DNA from: Brevibacillus migulae
Lineage (GTDB): Bacteria; Bacillota; Bacilli; Brevibacillales; Brevibacillaceae
Assembly (NCBI RefSeq): GCF_004521915.1
Contig: NZ_SDKD01000004.1
Span: 1-64,000, forward strand
DNA: 64,000 nucleotides
Direction of reading: 5' to 3'
A model generated the notes under the pieces. That model ran no database searches. It saw only the letters and a program-made list of their open reading frames with translations, and was not told where the DNA came from. Below, piece after piece: positions 17,212 to 26,829 of the stretch; the first letter of the stretch is position 1, and each line of letters starts with the position of its first letter. A program made the translations under genes and the position numbers.

Positions 17212-19152
17212 ATGCCCAAGTTTCTGTTGAAGCGATGGTACGGACTGCACACGGTCCTGGCTCTCAGCTTTAGCCTGTTGCTGCTGGCAATTTTGACATT
17301 GTATCACTGGATGTATGGAGCGATTGGGATCGTATGCTTGGTCGGCCTGGTTCTGTACGTATTGCAAGCCGAAAAAGGGTTTCAACGTGATCTTCGCCTG
17401 TATTTATCGACAGTCAGTCATCGCGTCAAAAAGGCAGGAGAAGGCGTCATTCAAGAAATGCCGATCGGAATCTTGCTGTTTAATGAGGAAAAGGCGATTG
17501 AGTGGACCAATCCGTTCATGCAATCCATGACGGGAGAGGAAATGCTGATCGGCAAAAACCTTTCCGATGTCTTGCCTGGACTCGTGATCAAACCAGAGCA
17601 GAAGAAGCTTGAGTTTACTTATAATGAACGCGTTTACGAAGTGCTCGTCCGTCCAGAAGAGCGCTTGCTTTACTTTACAGATATCACTATTTTTAAAGAG
17701 CTCTCTGTACGCTATCAGCAGGAAAAACCTGTGCTCGCTGTCATCCATCTGGATAACATGGATGAAGTGGGCCAAGTGATGGATGAGCAGAGCCGGACGC
17801 TCCTCTCGACAAGCGTCGCTGGGGTGATCAACGATTGGGCCAACAAGCATGGAATTTACCTGCGCAGAGTGAGTTCAGACAAGTTTCTTGCCTTGATGGA
17901 CCGTTTAACGTTGGAGAAATTGGAAGAGACCCGCTTTGACATTCTCGACGTCGTGAGGGAAATGACTGCGGACAACAAGATCCCCGTTACGCTCAGCATA
18001 GGTGTCGGGGCAGGTGTCCCTTCTTACATCGAGCTGGGTCAATATGCGCAATCCAGCCTGGATATTGCCTTGGGCCGCGGTGGCGACCAGGCCGCCGTGA
18101 AAGTCGGCAACAAGCTGACCTTCTTTGGCGGCAAATCCAATGCGGTGGAAAAACGCACCCGTGTCCGGGCTCGTGTCATCGCGCATGCGCTGCGCGATTT
18201 GATTCACGAAGCCGAGCATGTGATCGTCATGGGACACAAGCAGGCCGACATGGATTCGATCGGTGCCTCGCTTGGGGTATTGAAAGCGGTGCAGGTGCAT
18301 AACAAGACGGGCTATATTGTGCTTGATGAAGTGAATCCGTCGATTGAGCGTTTGATGAAAGAAGTTTACGCACAGCCGGAATTAGCCGAGTCCTTTATTA
18401 CCCCGGAGCAAGCGAGCCGACTGATTTCCGGACGCACGCTGTTAGTCATTGTGGATACGCATCGACCGTCTCTGGTCATTGAGCCAAGACTCTTGGAAGA
18501 AACCAGCCGGATCGTAGTGATCGATCATCATCGCCGTTCTGAGGAATTCATCGAGGATCCTGTACTGATATACTTGGAGCCGTACGCGTCTTCGACAGCT
18601 GAGCTGGTGACCGAGCTTCTGCAGTATCAGAGCGATCGGATTCATTTGGACAGCTTGATTGCGACAGCACTGCTAGCGGGGATCGTGGTCGATACCAAGA
18701 GCTTCGCTTTCCGTACAGGCTCGCGCACCTTTGAAGCGGCATCGTTCTTGCGCAGAAATGGTGCCGATACGTCTACGGTGCAGCGCTTCTTAAAGGAAGA
18801 TTTGAGTCAATACGTCAAGCGCGCCCGCTTGATTATGAATACCGAGGTATACCTGGACAAAATGGCCATTGCGACGGGCGATCTGCGAGAGGACTACACG
18901 CAGGTTCAAGCGGCCCAGGCAGCCGATGTGCTGTTGACTTTGTCCGGCATTCAAGCCTCTTTCGTGGTTGCCAGACGCCACGATGATGCCGTGCTCATCA
19001 GCGCCCGTTCCCTCGGTGATATCAACGTACAGGCGATCATGGAGCAGCTGGGCGGTGGCGGACACCTGACAGGGGCCGCCACCCAGATGGAGCATGTGTC
19101 GCTGAAAGAAGCGGTTCGTCGTCTCAAAGAAGCGATTGATGCAACCCTGTAA
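17212..19152 (+). CDS. gdpP: Cyclic-di-AMP phosphodiesterase GdpP
   Basis: The 646-residue membrane enzyme hydrolyses c-di-AMP and so tunes potassium uptake, wall stress and beta-lactam tolerance. It has two N-terminal membrane segments (about 12-50), a PAS domain (about 75-165), a degenerate GGDEF domain (about 175-300) and a DHH-DHHA1 catalytic unit: [41 protein letters not shown] and the C-terminal [12 protein letters not shown]. All DHH metal ligands appear present. It overlaps nothing and is followed by rplI. Confidence 0.95.
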   Translation: MPKFLLKRWYGLHTVLALSFSLLLLAILTLYHWMYGAIGIVCLVGLVLYVLQAEKGFQRDLRLYLSTVSHRVKKAGEGVIQEMPIGILLFNEEKAIEWTNPFMQSMTGEEMLIGKNLSDVLPGLVIKPEQKKLEFTYNERVYEVLVRPEERLLYFTDITIFKELSVRYQQEKPVLAVIHLDNMDEVGQVMDEQSRTLLSTSVAGVINDWANKHGIYLRRVSSDKFLALMDRLTLEKLEETRFDILDVVREMTADNKIPVTLSIGVGAGVPSYIELGQYAQSSLDIALGRGGDQAAVKVGNKLTFFGGKSNAVEKRTRVRARVIAHALRDLIHEAEHVIVMGHKQADMDSIGASLGVLKAVQVHNKTGYIVLDEVNPSIERLMKEVYAQPELAESFITPEQASRLISGRTLLVIVDTHRPSLVIEPRLLEETSRIVVIDHHRRSEEFIEDPVLIYLEPYASSTAELVTELLQYQSDRIHLDSLIATALLAGIVVDTKSFAFRTGSRTFEAASFLRRNGADTSTVQRFLKEDLSQYVKRARLIMNTEVYLDKMAIATGDLREDYTQVQAAQAADVLLTLSGIQASFVVARRHDDAVLISARSLGDINVQAIMEQLGGGGHLTGAATQMEHVSLKEAVRRLKEAIDATL

Positions 19153-19205
19153 ACAAAGGATTGCCGGTTTGCAAGACGAGAGCCAGTTTGAAGGAGGAGT
19201 TTGTG

Positions 19206-19649
19206 ATGAGAGTCATCTTTTTGAAGGATGTAAAAGGTCAGGGAAAAAAAGGTGAAATCAAAGACCTGTCTGAAGGCTATGTGCGCAATTTCCTGATTCC
19301 AAAAGGTCTCGTGCGTGAAGCAACCGAAGGAAATGTTCGCGATCTGGAAGCGAAACAGCGCAGCGAAGAAAAACGCAAGGAACAGGAAAAAATTGAAGCC
19401 CAACAATTGGCTGTCAAAATGAATGAAATGACCGTTAAGATAAAAGGAAAAGCAGGAGAAGGCGGTCGACTGTTTGGCGCCATCTCCAGCAAGCAAGTGA
19501 TCCAAGCCTTGGAGGAGCAGCATAAAGTGAAGCTGGACAAGCGGAAGCTCGATATGGAAGCGATTCGCGCGCTTGGCGTTACACAAGTGAAAGTCAAGCT
19601 ACACCCAGATGTAACAGCTACCTTGAAGGTACACGTCGTAGAAGAATAA
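19206..19649 (+). CDS. rplI: 50S ribosomal protein L9
   Basis: The 147-residue protein starts [20 protein letters not shown] and contains [11 protein letters not shown], the RNA-binding N-domain, then a long helix and the C-terminal [10 protein letters not shown] domain. The ATG at 19206 follows AAGGAGGAG and gives the usual L9 start; the frame is open 15 codons upstream. Confidence 0.96.
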   Translation: MRVIFLKDVKGQGKKGEIKDLSEGYVRNFLIPKGLVREATEGNVRDLEAKQRSEEKRKEQEKIEAQQLAVKMNEMTVKIKGKAGEGGRLFGAISSKQVIQALEEQHKVKLDKRKLDMEAIRALGVTQVKVKLHPDVTATLKVHVVEE

Positions 19650-19688
19650 TTTTGCGATTAAACCAGGATAGGATAAGAGGGATGTGAC

Positions 19689-21038
19689 GTGAGCGACCTG
19701 TTTTTGGACCGAGTGCCACCGCAAAACAACGAGGCGGAGCAATCAGTGATCGGTGCGGTGTTCCTGTCGAAGGAAGCTCTCATCACGGCCATGGAAATCC
19801 TGCGGCCGGAGGACTTCTATAAGACGGCGCACCAACGCATTTTCCAGACCATGCTGGACTTGTATGAAAAAGGGGAACCGGTGGATCTCGTCACCGTCAC
19901 TGCCGAGCTGCAAGACCACAAGCTGCTGGATGAAGTCGGCGGGGTACCTTATCTGACCGCATTGGCAGGGTCGGTGCCGACTGCTGCGAACGTAGAGTAC
20001 TATGCACGTATCGTGGAGGAAAAATCGCTTTTGCGGCGGTTGATTTTGACCGCGACCAAGATCGCCAATGATGGCTACTCCCGCGAGGATGAAGTCGGTG
20101 AAATCATCGCCGATGCCGAGAAGTACATCATGGAGATCGCGCAAAACCGCAACAGCGGTGGTTTTACGCCGATCCGCGATGCGCTCTTGGAAACGTATGA
20201 ACGGATTGAATTCCTCAGCCAACGACGCGGGGATGTAACCGGGATTCCATCTGGCTATGTGGATCTCGATAAAATGACAGCAGGCTTTCAACGAAGCGAC
20301 CTGATCATCTTGGCCGCCCGTCCCTCTGTAGGGAAAACGGCCTTCGCCTTGAATGTGGCGCAAAATGTGGCTGCCCGCGCAGGTGAGACTGTTGCGATTT
20401 TCTCCTTGGAGATGTCGGCGTCCCAGCTCGTACAGCGTATGATTTGCGCGGAAGGCAATCTGGATGCCTCCAAGATGAGGTCAGGTTGGCTGGAGGAAGA
20501 CGATTGGCAAAAGCTCACGATGGCTATCGGGACGCTGGCCAAAGCGCCAATCTATATCGACGATTCCCCGGGTGTAACCGTTCAGGATATTCGGGCGAAG
20601 TGCAGACGCTTGCAGGCGGAGCGCGGCTTGGGCATGATCCTGATCGACTACCTGCAGCTGATTCATGGTCGAGGCAAGGGAGACAACCGTCAGCAGGAAG
20701 TATCGGAAATTTCCCGGACGCTCAAAGGGATTGCCCGTGAGCTGAATGTGCCGGTTATCGCTTTGTCACAGTTAAGTCGTTCGGTAGAGCAGCGTCAAGA
20801 TAAACGCCCGATGATGTCTGACATCCGTGAGTCCGGTTCGATCGAGCAGGACGCCGATATCGTGGCGTTCTTGTACCGTGACGATTACTATGACAAGCAG
20901 ACCGAGAACAAAAACGTGATTGAGGTCATTATCGCCAAGCAGCGTAACGGCCCGACCGGTACGGTAGAGCTGGCGTTCCTCAAAGAATTCAATAAATTCG
21001 TCAGCCTTGACCCGCGATTCCGTGATCAGGCAGGGTGA
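19689..21038 (+). CDS. dnaB: Replicative DNA helicase (DnaB family; dnaC in B. subtilis)
   Basis: The 449-residue hexameric helicase unwinds DNA at the replication fork. It has the N-terminal primase-interacting domain (NNEAEQSVIGAVFLS), a linker and a RecA-like C-terminal domain with Walker A ARPSVGKTAFALN (about residue 215), MSASQLVQRM, the Walker B-like LILIDYLQLI, SQLSRSVEQR and DIRESGSIEQDADIV. It starts with GTG behind AGAGGGA, 39 bases after rplI, and ends before a strong terminator. Confidence 0.96.
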   Translation: MSDLFLDRVPPQNNEAEQSVIGAVFLSKEALITAMEILRPEDFYKTAHQRIFQTMLDLYEKGEPVDLVTVTAELQDHKLLDEVGGVPYLTALAGSVPTAANVEYYARIVEEKSLLRRLILTATKIANDGYSREDEVGEIIADAEKYIMEIAQNRNSGGFTPIRDALLETYERIEFLSQRRGDVTGIPSGYVDLDKMTAGFQRSDLIILAARPSVGKTAFALNVAQNVAARAGETVAIFSLEMSASQLVQRMICAEGNLDASKMRSGWLEEDDWQKLTMAIGTLAKAPIYIDDSPGVTVQDIRAKCRRLQAERGLGMILIDYLQLIHGRGKGDNRQQEVSEISRTLKGIARELNVPVIALSQLSRSVEQRQDKRPMMSDIRESGSIEQDADIVAFLYRDDYYDKQTENKNVIEVIIAKQRNGPTGTVELAFLKEFNKFVSLDPRFRDQAG

Positions 21039-21052
21039 GGATGAGCTGTTTA

Positions 21053-21091
21053 CAAGAAGTGATGAGGTTATCGATCATCACTTCTTTTTTT
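21053..21091 (+). terminator. Terminator after the replicative helicase gene
   Basis: The arms AGAAGTGATGA and TCATCACTTCT are perfectly complementary and followed by seven T residues. This should end the yybS-gdpP-rplI-dnaB operon. Confidence 0.9.
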
Positions 21092-21197
21092 ATGGATGCA
21101 TAGGAAAGGGGATGTGGGTGAAAGCCCGAATTAAAAAATAGAATAATGGTAATTTGACGATTGTTGGATCGAGCGGGCAGGAAAGGGGGCAGCAAAA

Positions 21198-22190
21198 ATG
21201 TATGCGGTTACAATCGATACAGGAACGACAAATACGCGTGTGTATGTGTGGAAAGACGAACAAGTCATCGGGGAAGCGTTTCAGCCAGTAGGGGTAAGAG
21301 ATACCGCAATCAGCGGGAACAAAGAAAAGCTGACGCAGGGAGTGAAAGCCGCGATAGAAGTGGCACTGCAAGCAGCTGGGATCGAGGATCGGAGTCAGGT
21401 GACCTTTTTCGCATCTGGCATGATCACATCCAATGTCGGCCTTTGTGAAATTCCGCATCTCGTCGCACCTGCCGGCAAAAGGGAGCTTGCTCGAGGCATG
21501 GTCAGGATGGAGGTTCCCGAGGTGATCGATCGACCGATCTGGTTTGTGCCGGGTGTGAAAAACAATGTCCCGGAAATCACGCTGGATTACGCCGAGGAAA
21601 TGGATGTGATGCGGGGTGAAGAGGCAGAAACGGTCGGGGTAATGGAAAAGCTCCAGCTGAAAGGACCGGCCATCATCATCCTGCCAGGCTCGCACTCCAA
21701 GTTCATCCGCATTGACCCGCACAGTCGGATTACGGGTTGCGTGACCACCATTTCGGGAGAATTACTGGATGTCATTACAAAGCAGACCATTTTGGCAAGC
21801 TCGCTACAGCATGACTTTGCCGAGGAGGTAGACGAACCGTTTCTGGTAAAGGGTGCCCATTACGCGGAAACAGTCGGCCTGGGACGCACTTGCTTTACCC
21901 TGCGAATGCTGGATATGTTTACGGATGCGACAATCAATCAAAAGGCTAACTTTCTGCTGGGGGCTGTGCTTGCAACCGACATACTGGCCGTTAAAAACAG
22001 CCATGCGCTGCAGGTAAACCGTGATACGCCCATGGTCGTATGCGGGAAGAAAATGCTGAGGCGCGGGTTGGCAGCACTGATAAAACACGATGAATACTTC
22101 ACGGGTCCGTTGACGGACATGGATGATGAGCATCAAGCCCTCTCCGGTTATGGGGTACTTGCGATCGCCAGGGAGCGGGGCATCTGGTAA
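21198..22190 (+). CDS. dgoK: 2-dehydro-3-deoxygalactonokinase
   Basis: The 330-residue kinase phosphorylates 2-keto-3-deoxygalactonate to KDPGal in galactonate breakdown. It shows IDTGTTNTRVYVWKD at the start, FASGMITSNVGLCEIPH, DVMRGEEAETVG and ILPGSHSKFIRID, the DgoK pattern. AAAGGGGGCAGC precedes the ATG. The aldolase gene follows after about 55 bases. No galactonate dehydratase or transporter is in the window, so the pathway is incomplete here. Confidence 0.88.
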   Translation: MYAVTIDTGTTNTRVYVWKDEQVIGEAFQPVGVRDTAISGNKEKLTQGVKAAIEVALQAAGIEDRSQVTFFASGMITSNVGLCEIPHLVAPAGKRELARGMVRMEVPEVIDRPIWFVPGVKNNVPEITLDYAEEMDVMRGEEAETVGVMEKLQLKGPAIIILPGSHSKFIRIDPHSRITGCVTTISGELLDVITKQTILASSLQHDFAEEVDEPFLVKGAHYAETVGLGRTCFTLRMLDMFTDATINQKANFLLGAVLATDILAVKNSHALQVNRDTPMVVCGKKMLRRGLAALIKHDEYFTGPLTDMDDEHQALSGYGVLAIARERGIW

Positions 22191-22245
22191 AGAAAGCGTG
22201 ACGGAAAAGGACAGGATCATCAGCAAAAACAGGGGAGGGCTTACC

Positions 22246-22884
22246 TTGGACAAATGGAAGGTCATTCACGCGATCAAGGAGACCGGTGTCATCGCGATCG
22301 TGAGAGGCACAAAGCCGCAAGAGGCCATCAAGATCGCGGAAGCTCTTTATGAAGGCGGTATCCGGGTAATCGAAGTCACCTGCAATACACCTGGATACCT
22401 GACAAGCATCGAGACATTGGCCACCGCGATGGGGGACAGGATGTGCATTGGCGCGGGAACCGTGATCAACCCCGTGATGGCACAGCTGGTCATCGATGCG
22501 GGCGCAATCTTTGCCTTGGCTCCTGATCTTAACCCGGATGTGGTACAGCTCGTGCATGAGAAGAAAAAACTCATGATACCCGGAGTTGCCACACCATCAG
22601 AGATGCTTCAGGCCCATCGCCTGGGGGTGGATTTGGTGAAGCTGTTCCCGGCAGGCGCATTGGGCAGCCGTTATCTGAGAGAAGTTTTCGGACCGCTCAA
22701 CCATCTGGACATCATTCCGGTGGGAGGCATCAATCTGGACAATATCCAGGAATTCGCACAAGCGGGCGCATTTGCCGTAGGGGTGGGGGGAGAGCTGGTC
22801 CTTAAAGAGGCGATTGCGGCAAGAAACTTTTCTGCCTTGACTGAACGAGCCCGGATGTTTATTGAAAAGTTTCATGCAAAGTAA
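22246..22884 (+). CDS. KDPG/KDPGal aldolase (2-dehydro-3-deoxy-6-phosphoaldonate aldolase)
   Basis: The 212-residue class I aldolase splits KDPGal or KDPG into pyruvate and glyceraldehyde 3-phosphate. Key segments are IVRGTKPQEAIKIAEALYEGGI with the catalytic Glu in VIEVTCNTPG, IGAGTVINP, PGVATPSEM, the Schiff-base lysine in DLVKLFPAGALG, and PVGGINLDN. TTG at 22246 is chosen because GGGGAGGG lies six bases upstream; the frame stays open 41 codons further, overlapping dgoK. Pairing with dgoK suggests KDPGal is the substrate. Confidence 0.88.
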   Translation: MDKWKVIHAIKETGVIAIVRGTKPQEAIKIAEALYEGGIRVIEVTCNTPGYLTSIETLATAMGDRMCIGAGTVINPVMAQLVIDAGAIFALAPDLNPDVVQLVHEKKKLMIPGVATPSEMLQAHRLGVDLVKLFPAGALGSRYLREVFGPLNHLDIIPVGGINLDNIQEFAQAGAFAVGVGGELVLKEAIAARNFSALTERARMFIEKFHAK

Positions 22885-22903
22885 AGAGATAACAAGGATG
22901 GAT

Positions 22904-22940
22904 CCTGAAATGACGAAAAATCGGAATTTCAGGTTTTTTT
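22904..22940 (+). terminator. Terminator after the dgoK-aldolase operon
   Basis: Arms CCTGAAAT and ATTTCAGG with a 13-base loop are followed by seven T residues. Confidence 0.85.
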
Positions 22941-22984
22941 CTTTGGGTCGGAAAATTTTAACTCCTTGATTTATCCAACTGGTA

Positions 22985-23058
22985 CAGCATGAAAACTCCC
23001 TCTGAAGAAGGACTAAGACAACTTCTTCGAGAGGCCTTCTATTGGAGTTTTCCTTATT
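22985..23058. repeat. Long-hairpin repeat, family B, copy 2
   Basis: The element CAGCATGAAAACTCCCTCTG...GAAGGACTAAGACAACTTCTTCGAGAGG...GGAGTTTTCCTTATT is a relative of 1967-2040. It folds with inner arms CCTCTGAAGAAG / CTTCTTCGAGAGG and outer arms AAAACTCC / GGAGTTTT. It lies just upstream of the PurBox pair before purA. Confidence 0.55.
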
Positions 23059-23075
23059 GTGAGAAAGTCCTGACA

Positions 23076-23152
23076 TTTTCCGAACAAATAATTTACTTAC
23101 ATTTACGAACGTTCGCTTTTTGTTTGACAGGTCAAGCGGTGTTTAGTAAAAT
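23076..23152 (+). promoter_or_regulatory. purA promoter with PurR PurBox pair
   Basis: A sigma-A promoter is clear: TTGACA at 23124-23129 and TAAAAT at 23147-23152, 17 bases apart. Upstream, TTTTCCGAACAAA (23076) and, in the opposite direction, AAAAGCGAACGTT (minus strand, 23108-23120) each match the AWWWCCGAACWWT PurBox at 11 of 13 positions. Inverted PurBoxes with such spacing bind PurR in B. subtilis, so purA is probably repressed when purines are plentiful. Confidence 0.65.
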
Positions 23153-23205
23153 GAGATTGTTTCGTGCCCGGAATGGAAATGACTAGAATCAGGAGGTGTT
23201 TTTCG

Positions 23206-24492
23206 ATGTCAACTGTAGTTGTCGTCGGAACCCAATGGGGCGATGAAGGTAAAGGTAAAATTACGGATTATCTGGCAGAAAGTGCCGAAGTGGTAGCTCG
23301 TTATCAAGGCGGTAATAACGCAGGACATACGATCATATTTGATGGCAACAAATACAAGCTGCATTTGATTCCATCAGGGATTTTTTATAAGGACAAAGTA
23401 TGCGTGGTCGGAAACGGAATGGTTGTAGACCCGAAAGCATTCGTCAAAGAGCTTGAGTATCTGCATGGTTTCGGCGTCTCCACGAAAAATTTGAAGGTGA
23501 GCAATCGCGCACACGTAATCATGCCGTACCACATCAAGCTGGACGTGGTAGAAGAAGAAAGCAAAGGTGCCAATAAGATTGGTACGACAGGCAAGGGCAT
23601 CGGGCCTGCTTACATGGATAAAGCTGCCCGCATCGGTATTCGCATTGCCGACTTGCTCGACCCAGAGGAATTCGAGAAAAAACTGGCTCGCAACCTGGCG
23701 GAGAAAAACCGTTTGTTTGAAAAAATGTACGATACAACCGGGTTTGAATTGAAGGAAATTCTTGATGAATACCTCGCTTTGGCTGAAATCATCCGTCCGT
23801 ATGTGGCAGATACGTCTGTCGTATTGAATGATGCGATTGACCGCGGCAGCCGCGTATTGTTCGAAGGCGCGCAAGGCGTGCTGCTGGACATTGACCAAGG
23901 TACCTATCCATATGTCACCTCCTCCAACCCGATTGCGGGCGGTGTGACAATCGGTTCCGGTGTAGGTCCAACCAAGATCCATCAAGTCATCGGGGTAGCA
24001 AAAGCGTACACCACTCGTGTCGGTGACGGTCCATTCCCAACTGAATTGCACGATGAAATCGGCAATCATATCCGTGAAGTTGGCGCTGAATATGGAACCA
24101 CGACAGGTCGCCCACGCCGCATCGGCTGGTTTGACAGTGTGGTTGTCCGTCATGCTCGTCGCGTGAGCGGTCTGACCGGTTTGGCAATCACCAAGCTGGA
24201 TACATTGTCCGGTCTGGAAAAACTGCGCATCTGCACCGCTTACAAATACAACGGGGAGATCATCGAAGAATTCCCTGCGAACCTGAATATCCTGGCGAAG
24301 TGCGAGCCTGTATACGAAGAGCTTCCGGGCTGGTCCGAGGATATCACAGGCGTGCGCAACATCAATGATCTGCCGGAAAATGCACGCCACTACATCGAGA
24401 GAATCACACAGCTTACCGGCATTCCGCTGTCGATCTTCTCCGTAGGTCCGGATCGTGAACAAACCAATGTCGTTCGCGGCATTTACGCATAA
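23206..24492 (+). CDS. purA: Adenylosuccinate synthetase
   Basis: The 428-residue enzyme joins IMP and aspartate with GTP in AMP synthesis. Motifs are [17 protein letters not shown] (P-loop and catalytic Asp), NNAGHTI with the catalytic His, [30 protein letters not shown] and ITKLDTLSG. The ATG at 23206 has AGGAGGTG upstream and gives the standard N-terminus; 14 further codons are open before it. Confidence 0.97.
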   Translation: MSTVVVVGTQWGDEGKGKITDYLAESAEVVARYQGGNNAGHTIIFDGNKYKLHLIPSGIFYKDKVCVVGNGMVVDPKAFVKELEYLHGFGVSTKNLKVSNRAHVIMPYHIKLDVVEEESKGANKIGTTGKGIGPAYMDKAARIGIRIADLLDPEEFEKKLARNLAEKNRLFEKMYDTTGFELKEILDEYLALAEIIRPYVADTSVVLNDAIDRGSRVLFEGAQGVLLDIDQGTYPYVTSSNPIAGGVTIGSGVGPTKIHQVIGVAKAYTTRVGDGPFPTELHDEIGNHIREVGAEYGTTTGRPRRIGWFDSVVVRHARRVSGLTGLAITKLDTLSGLEKLRICTAYKYNGEIIEEFPANLNILAKCEPVYEELPGWSEDITGVRNINDLPENARHYIERITQLTGIPLSIFSVGPDREQTNVVRGIYA

Positions 24493-24503
24493 CAGCAACC
24501 ATC

Positions 24504-24547
24504 AAGCTTATCTCACCTTCATCCATAGGTGGGGTAAGCTTTTTTCT
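24504..24547 (+). terminator. Terminator of purA
   Basis: The imperfect arms AAGCTTATCTCACC and GGTGGGGTAAGCTT are followed by six T residues. Confidence 0.85.
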
Positions 24548-24650
24548 TATGCGCACAAAAATTAGAAATGCTGTGGAAACACTGACAGACAGTTGTCATA
24601 TTCCTTTTCTTATAATGAGTCTAACAGTTGATAAGCAAAGGGGACGATGA

Positions 24651-25187
24651 ATGATGAACCATCCAGTTACCATGTATCAGTTTCACGTATGGGCGAACCA
24701 ACGGATGTTTGACCGGTTAAAAGAGCTGCCGCGAGAAATCTACACCCAGGAGGTTCAAAGCATCTTTCCCACCATCTCAGCCGCGATGGCGCATATTTAC
24801 ATGACGGACTCCGTGTGGATGGATATCTTAACAGGCAAAAGCATGAGTGAGGCATTGGGGTATATGCTGCCGAAGGAGAAAGAGCTGGGGGCGAAGAGCC
24901 TTGAAGAGCTGGAAGCGATGTACAGCCGATTGGCGGAACGGTTTCAAGCTTTCCTGGGACAACAGGAAGACTTGGAGCAGGCCATCATGCTGGACAATCC
25001 GTATGCAGGGAAAAGGGATACCCGTCTGTCAGAAATCGTCTTGCAGGTCGTGAACCACGGTACATACCATCGGGGCAATGTCTCAGCCATGCTGCGGCAA
25101 ATGGGTCATGCCTCGATCATGACGGAGTATGCGCTGTTCTGGTATCAAGGTGAATCGAAAGTGGATGAAACGGTGTCTCATTCCTAA
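24651..25187 (+). CDS. DinB family protein
   Basis: The 178-residue four-helix-bundle protein belongs to the DinB/YfiT-like superfamily, often metal-dependent transferases acting with bacillithiol. The three-histidine site is suggested by FHVWANQRMFDRL, MAHIYMTDSVWMDI and QVVNHGTYHRGNVSAML. A TATAAT box at 24611-24616 lies 35 bases upstream without a good -35. A second, diverged DinB protein is encoded next door on the opposite strand. Confidence 0.85.
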   Translation: MMNHPVTMYQFHVWANQRMFDRLKELPREIYTQEVQSIFPTISAAMAHIYMTDSVWMDILTGKSMSEALGYMLPKEKELGAKSLEELEAMYSRLAERFQAFLGQQEDLEQAIMLDNPYAGKRDTRLSEIVLQVVNHGTYHRGNVSAMLRQMGHASIMTEYALFWYQGESKVDETVSHS

Positions 25188-25202
25188 AGCAAAGGAAAAT
25201 GG

Positions 25203-25251
25203 AAAGGCTCTCCGAAAGTCAGCAGATTGACTAGCGGAGAGCCTTTTTTTT
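25203..25251. terminator. Terminator between the two convergent DinB genes
   Basis: The strong arms AAGGCTCTCCG and CGGAGAGCCTT are followed by eight T residues on the plus strand. On the minus strand the downstream side is less T-rich. Confidence 0.85.
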
Positions 25252-25256
25252 ACATG

Positions 25257-25709
25257 CTAGATGCGGTCAGGAAAGATTTGCTTTAGATGATGCTCCATAT
25301 GGTCGACATAGTCGTTGATGAGCCAGTGAAGCATGACTTGATCCCCGTTGCTGAGAATACAAGGTCGTTGGCCTTTTTCCTCGGAAAGGGCAGAGATCAC
25401 TCGTACAATCGACTTGTTGAGAGAGACCCACAGCTCGAGAATGTCTTCGCTGGGAGCATCGTGATACGCTTGGATCGCCACCCATTCGTTTTGCGCATAA
25501 CTGGTTACGGGAAAGGGCTGAATATCTGTTTGCGCGCGGACAAAACGGCTCAGATTATTGATCGCAGAATCACATAAATGCCCGAGTATTTCTTTTTTCG
25601 ACCATTTATGGGAAGCGCTTCGAAAAGCGAGCTCCTCCTCGGTAAATCCGGAAAATTGGTGGGGTATCGTCTGCAGCAGTACGGTTAAACGCGAAGCAGC
25701 TTCAAGCAT
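25257..25709 (-). CDS. DinB_2 family protein
   Basis: The 150-residue protein is a distant DinB relative with HKWSKKEILGHLCDSAINNL near the start, NEWVAIQAYHD and DYVDHMEHHLKQI at the end, keeping histidines at the three expected places. The start ATG at 25709 follows GGGAGGG by seven bases; the frame is open 19 codons upstream. The enzymatic role is unknown. Confidence 0.8.
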   Translation of the reverse strand: MLEAASRLTVLLQTIPHQFSGFTEEELAFRSASHKWSKKEILGHLCDSAINNLSRFVRAQTDIQPFPVTSYAQNEWVAIQAYHDAPSEDILELWVSLNKSIVRVISALSEEKGQRPCILSNGDQVMLHWLINDYVDHMEHHLKQIFPDRI

Positions 25710-25913
25710 GTAAAGACCCTCCCGCTTTTTCCAAAAACATAACACGGGGGAGGGCCGATGATCCAATCGGAGTTATTGATGGGACACATTGGTTTTTCTG
25801 AATCAGCCAGCCAAAGAAACAGGCTCTAAAAAAATCTTGCAGGAGGACAGTCACCAATCGGCACCTTCTGGGCATATGGTATCCCATACCAATGAAAATG
25901 AGGTGGCGACATC

Positions 25914-26129
25914 ATGATGGGTTTTGATCAAAAAGCGTTGAAGTTGCTCGGCAAAAAGGTAGAAGTGAAAATGTACAACGGCTTGATTATTTCGGGCACC
26001 ATGTCACACTGCAACAAAGGATATATATGCTTTGTGACCAATTTAAAGACCCCCAATCAGGAAGAAAAAACAACTATCCGCCGTCTTGCCTTGAAAGACA
26101 TCACGTCCATGATTGAGGTAGCCCGCTGA
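25914..26129 (+). CDS. Small conserved-looking protein, possibly Sm/LSM-like
   Basis: The 71-residue protein (69 if the second ATG is used) starts after GAGGTGGCGACATC. The middle, KKVEVKMYNGLIISGTMSHCNKGYICFV, resembles a two-strand Sm1-like motif with a GxxxxGT turn, and the protein is mostly beta by appearance. I do not recognise a named family. A terminator shared with the next gene follows. The call as LSM-like is an inference. Confidence 0.5.
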   Translation: MMGFDQKALKLLGKKVEVKMYNGLIISGTMSHCNKGYICFVTNLKTPNQEEKTTIRRLALKDITSMIEVAR

Positions 26130-26137
26130 TGAGTGAA

Positions 26138-26186
26138 CGAAAAAAGCCACCTTTCCCCAAGCAAAAAGGAAAGGTGGCCTATTTTA
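26138..26186. terminator. Bidirectional terminator
   Basis: Arms GCCACCTTTCC and GGAAAGGTGGC lie between convergent genes, with an A-rich left flank and T-rich right flank, so the hairpin can serve both strands. Confidence 0.8.
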
Positions 26187-26192
26187 AAACGA

Positions 26193-26564
26193 TTAGACAT
26201 CTCCGTTGCAAGAACGAATGATATTCACGGCCTCATCGCCGCGGTTTTCCGGCACAACAGCGGTTAGCAGGATAGTAGGGCGAACGGGATCATCACCCTT
26301 GTCAGCCATGCCGCTCGCCGCAGGATCAGCGGCCGCCATGACGCTCGCATCGCGCCCGGTTGGGAAATCGGCCCCTTGCGTCAGATCTCCCAAGGAAGGA
26401 ATTCTTCCCGTAATCGGGTTCATGTAAGCGGGCACACCTTCTCCCGGATACTGTCCGACATTGTCGACCTGAACCGTTTGAAAACCTGCCTGTTTCAGTT
26501 GCTGCGCTGCTTTATTTGCATCATCCATCGAGCGAAATCCAGCAAGGATATTGCGTTCCTTCAA
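26193..26564 (-). CDS. Hypothetical protein, general-stress-like N-terminal fold
   Basis: The 123-residue protein is read from a TTG that follows GAGGAGGGG by five bases; the frame is open 15 codons further without a ribosome site. The N-terminal 40 residues (ILAGFRSMDDANKAAQQLKQ, then AGFQTVQVDNVG) look like a small ferredoxin-like domain. The middle is Pro/Gly/Asp-rich, and the C-terminus returns to TILLTAVVPENRGDEAVNII. No family recognised. Confidence 0.6.
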   Translation of the reverse strand: MKERNILAGFRSMDDANKAAQQLKQAGFQTVQVDNVGQYPGEGVPAYMNPITGRIPSLGDLTQGADFPTGRDASVMAAADPAASGMADKGDDPVRPTILLTAVVPENRGDEAVNIIRSCNGDV

Positions 26565-26829
26565 AAGAGCCCCTCCTCGACATATAAAATCTGCCAATTC
26601 CATGACCATATTATGACACTTGCCGATTTATCTTATTCGACGGCAATTTACACTTGATGCTATTGCCTTTTCTATGGTAAAGTCGACATAGTTGGTTTTA
26701 CTAGGCAATTTGGCAGATTGCTGGGAAAAATGTTGATAGAGTTAGAGGTAGAAAGTACCAAAATTCGAAACATTCTGCAGGTACTGAAAAAAGGGTGGTT
26801 TTCGTAACTTTTTCAGGAGGGACAGGACA

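Noticed and set aside
22123..22245. Upstream extension of the aldolase frame overlapping dgoK
   Set aside because: The extension is not protein-like and the TTG at 22246 has a strong ribosome site; aldolases of this family start here.
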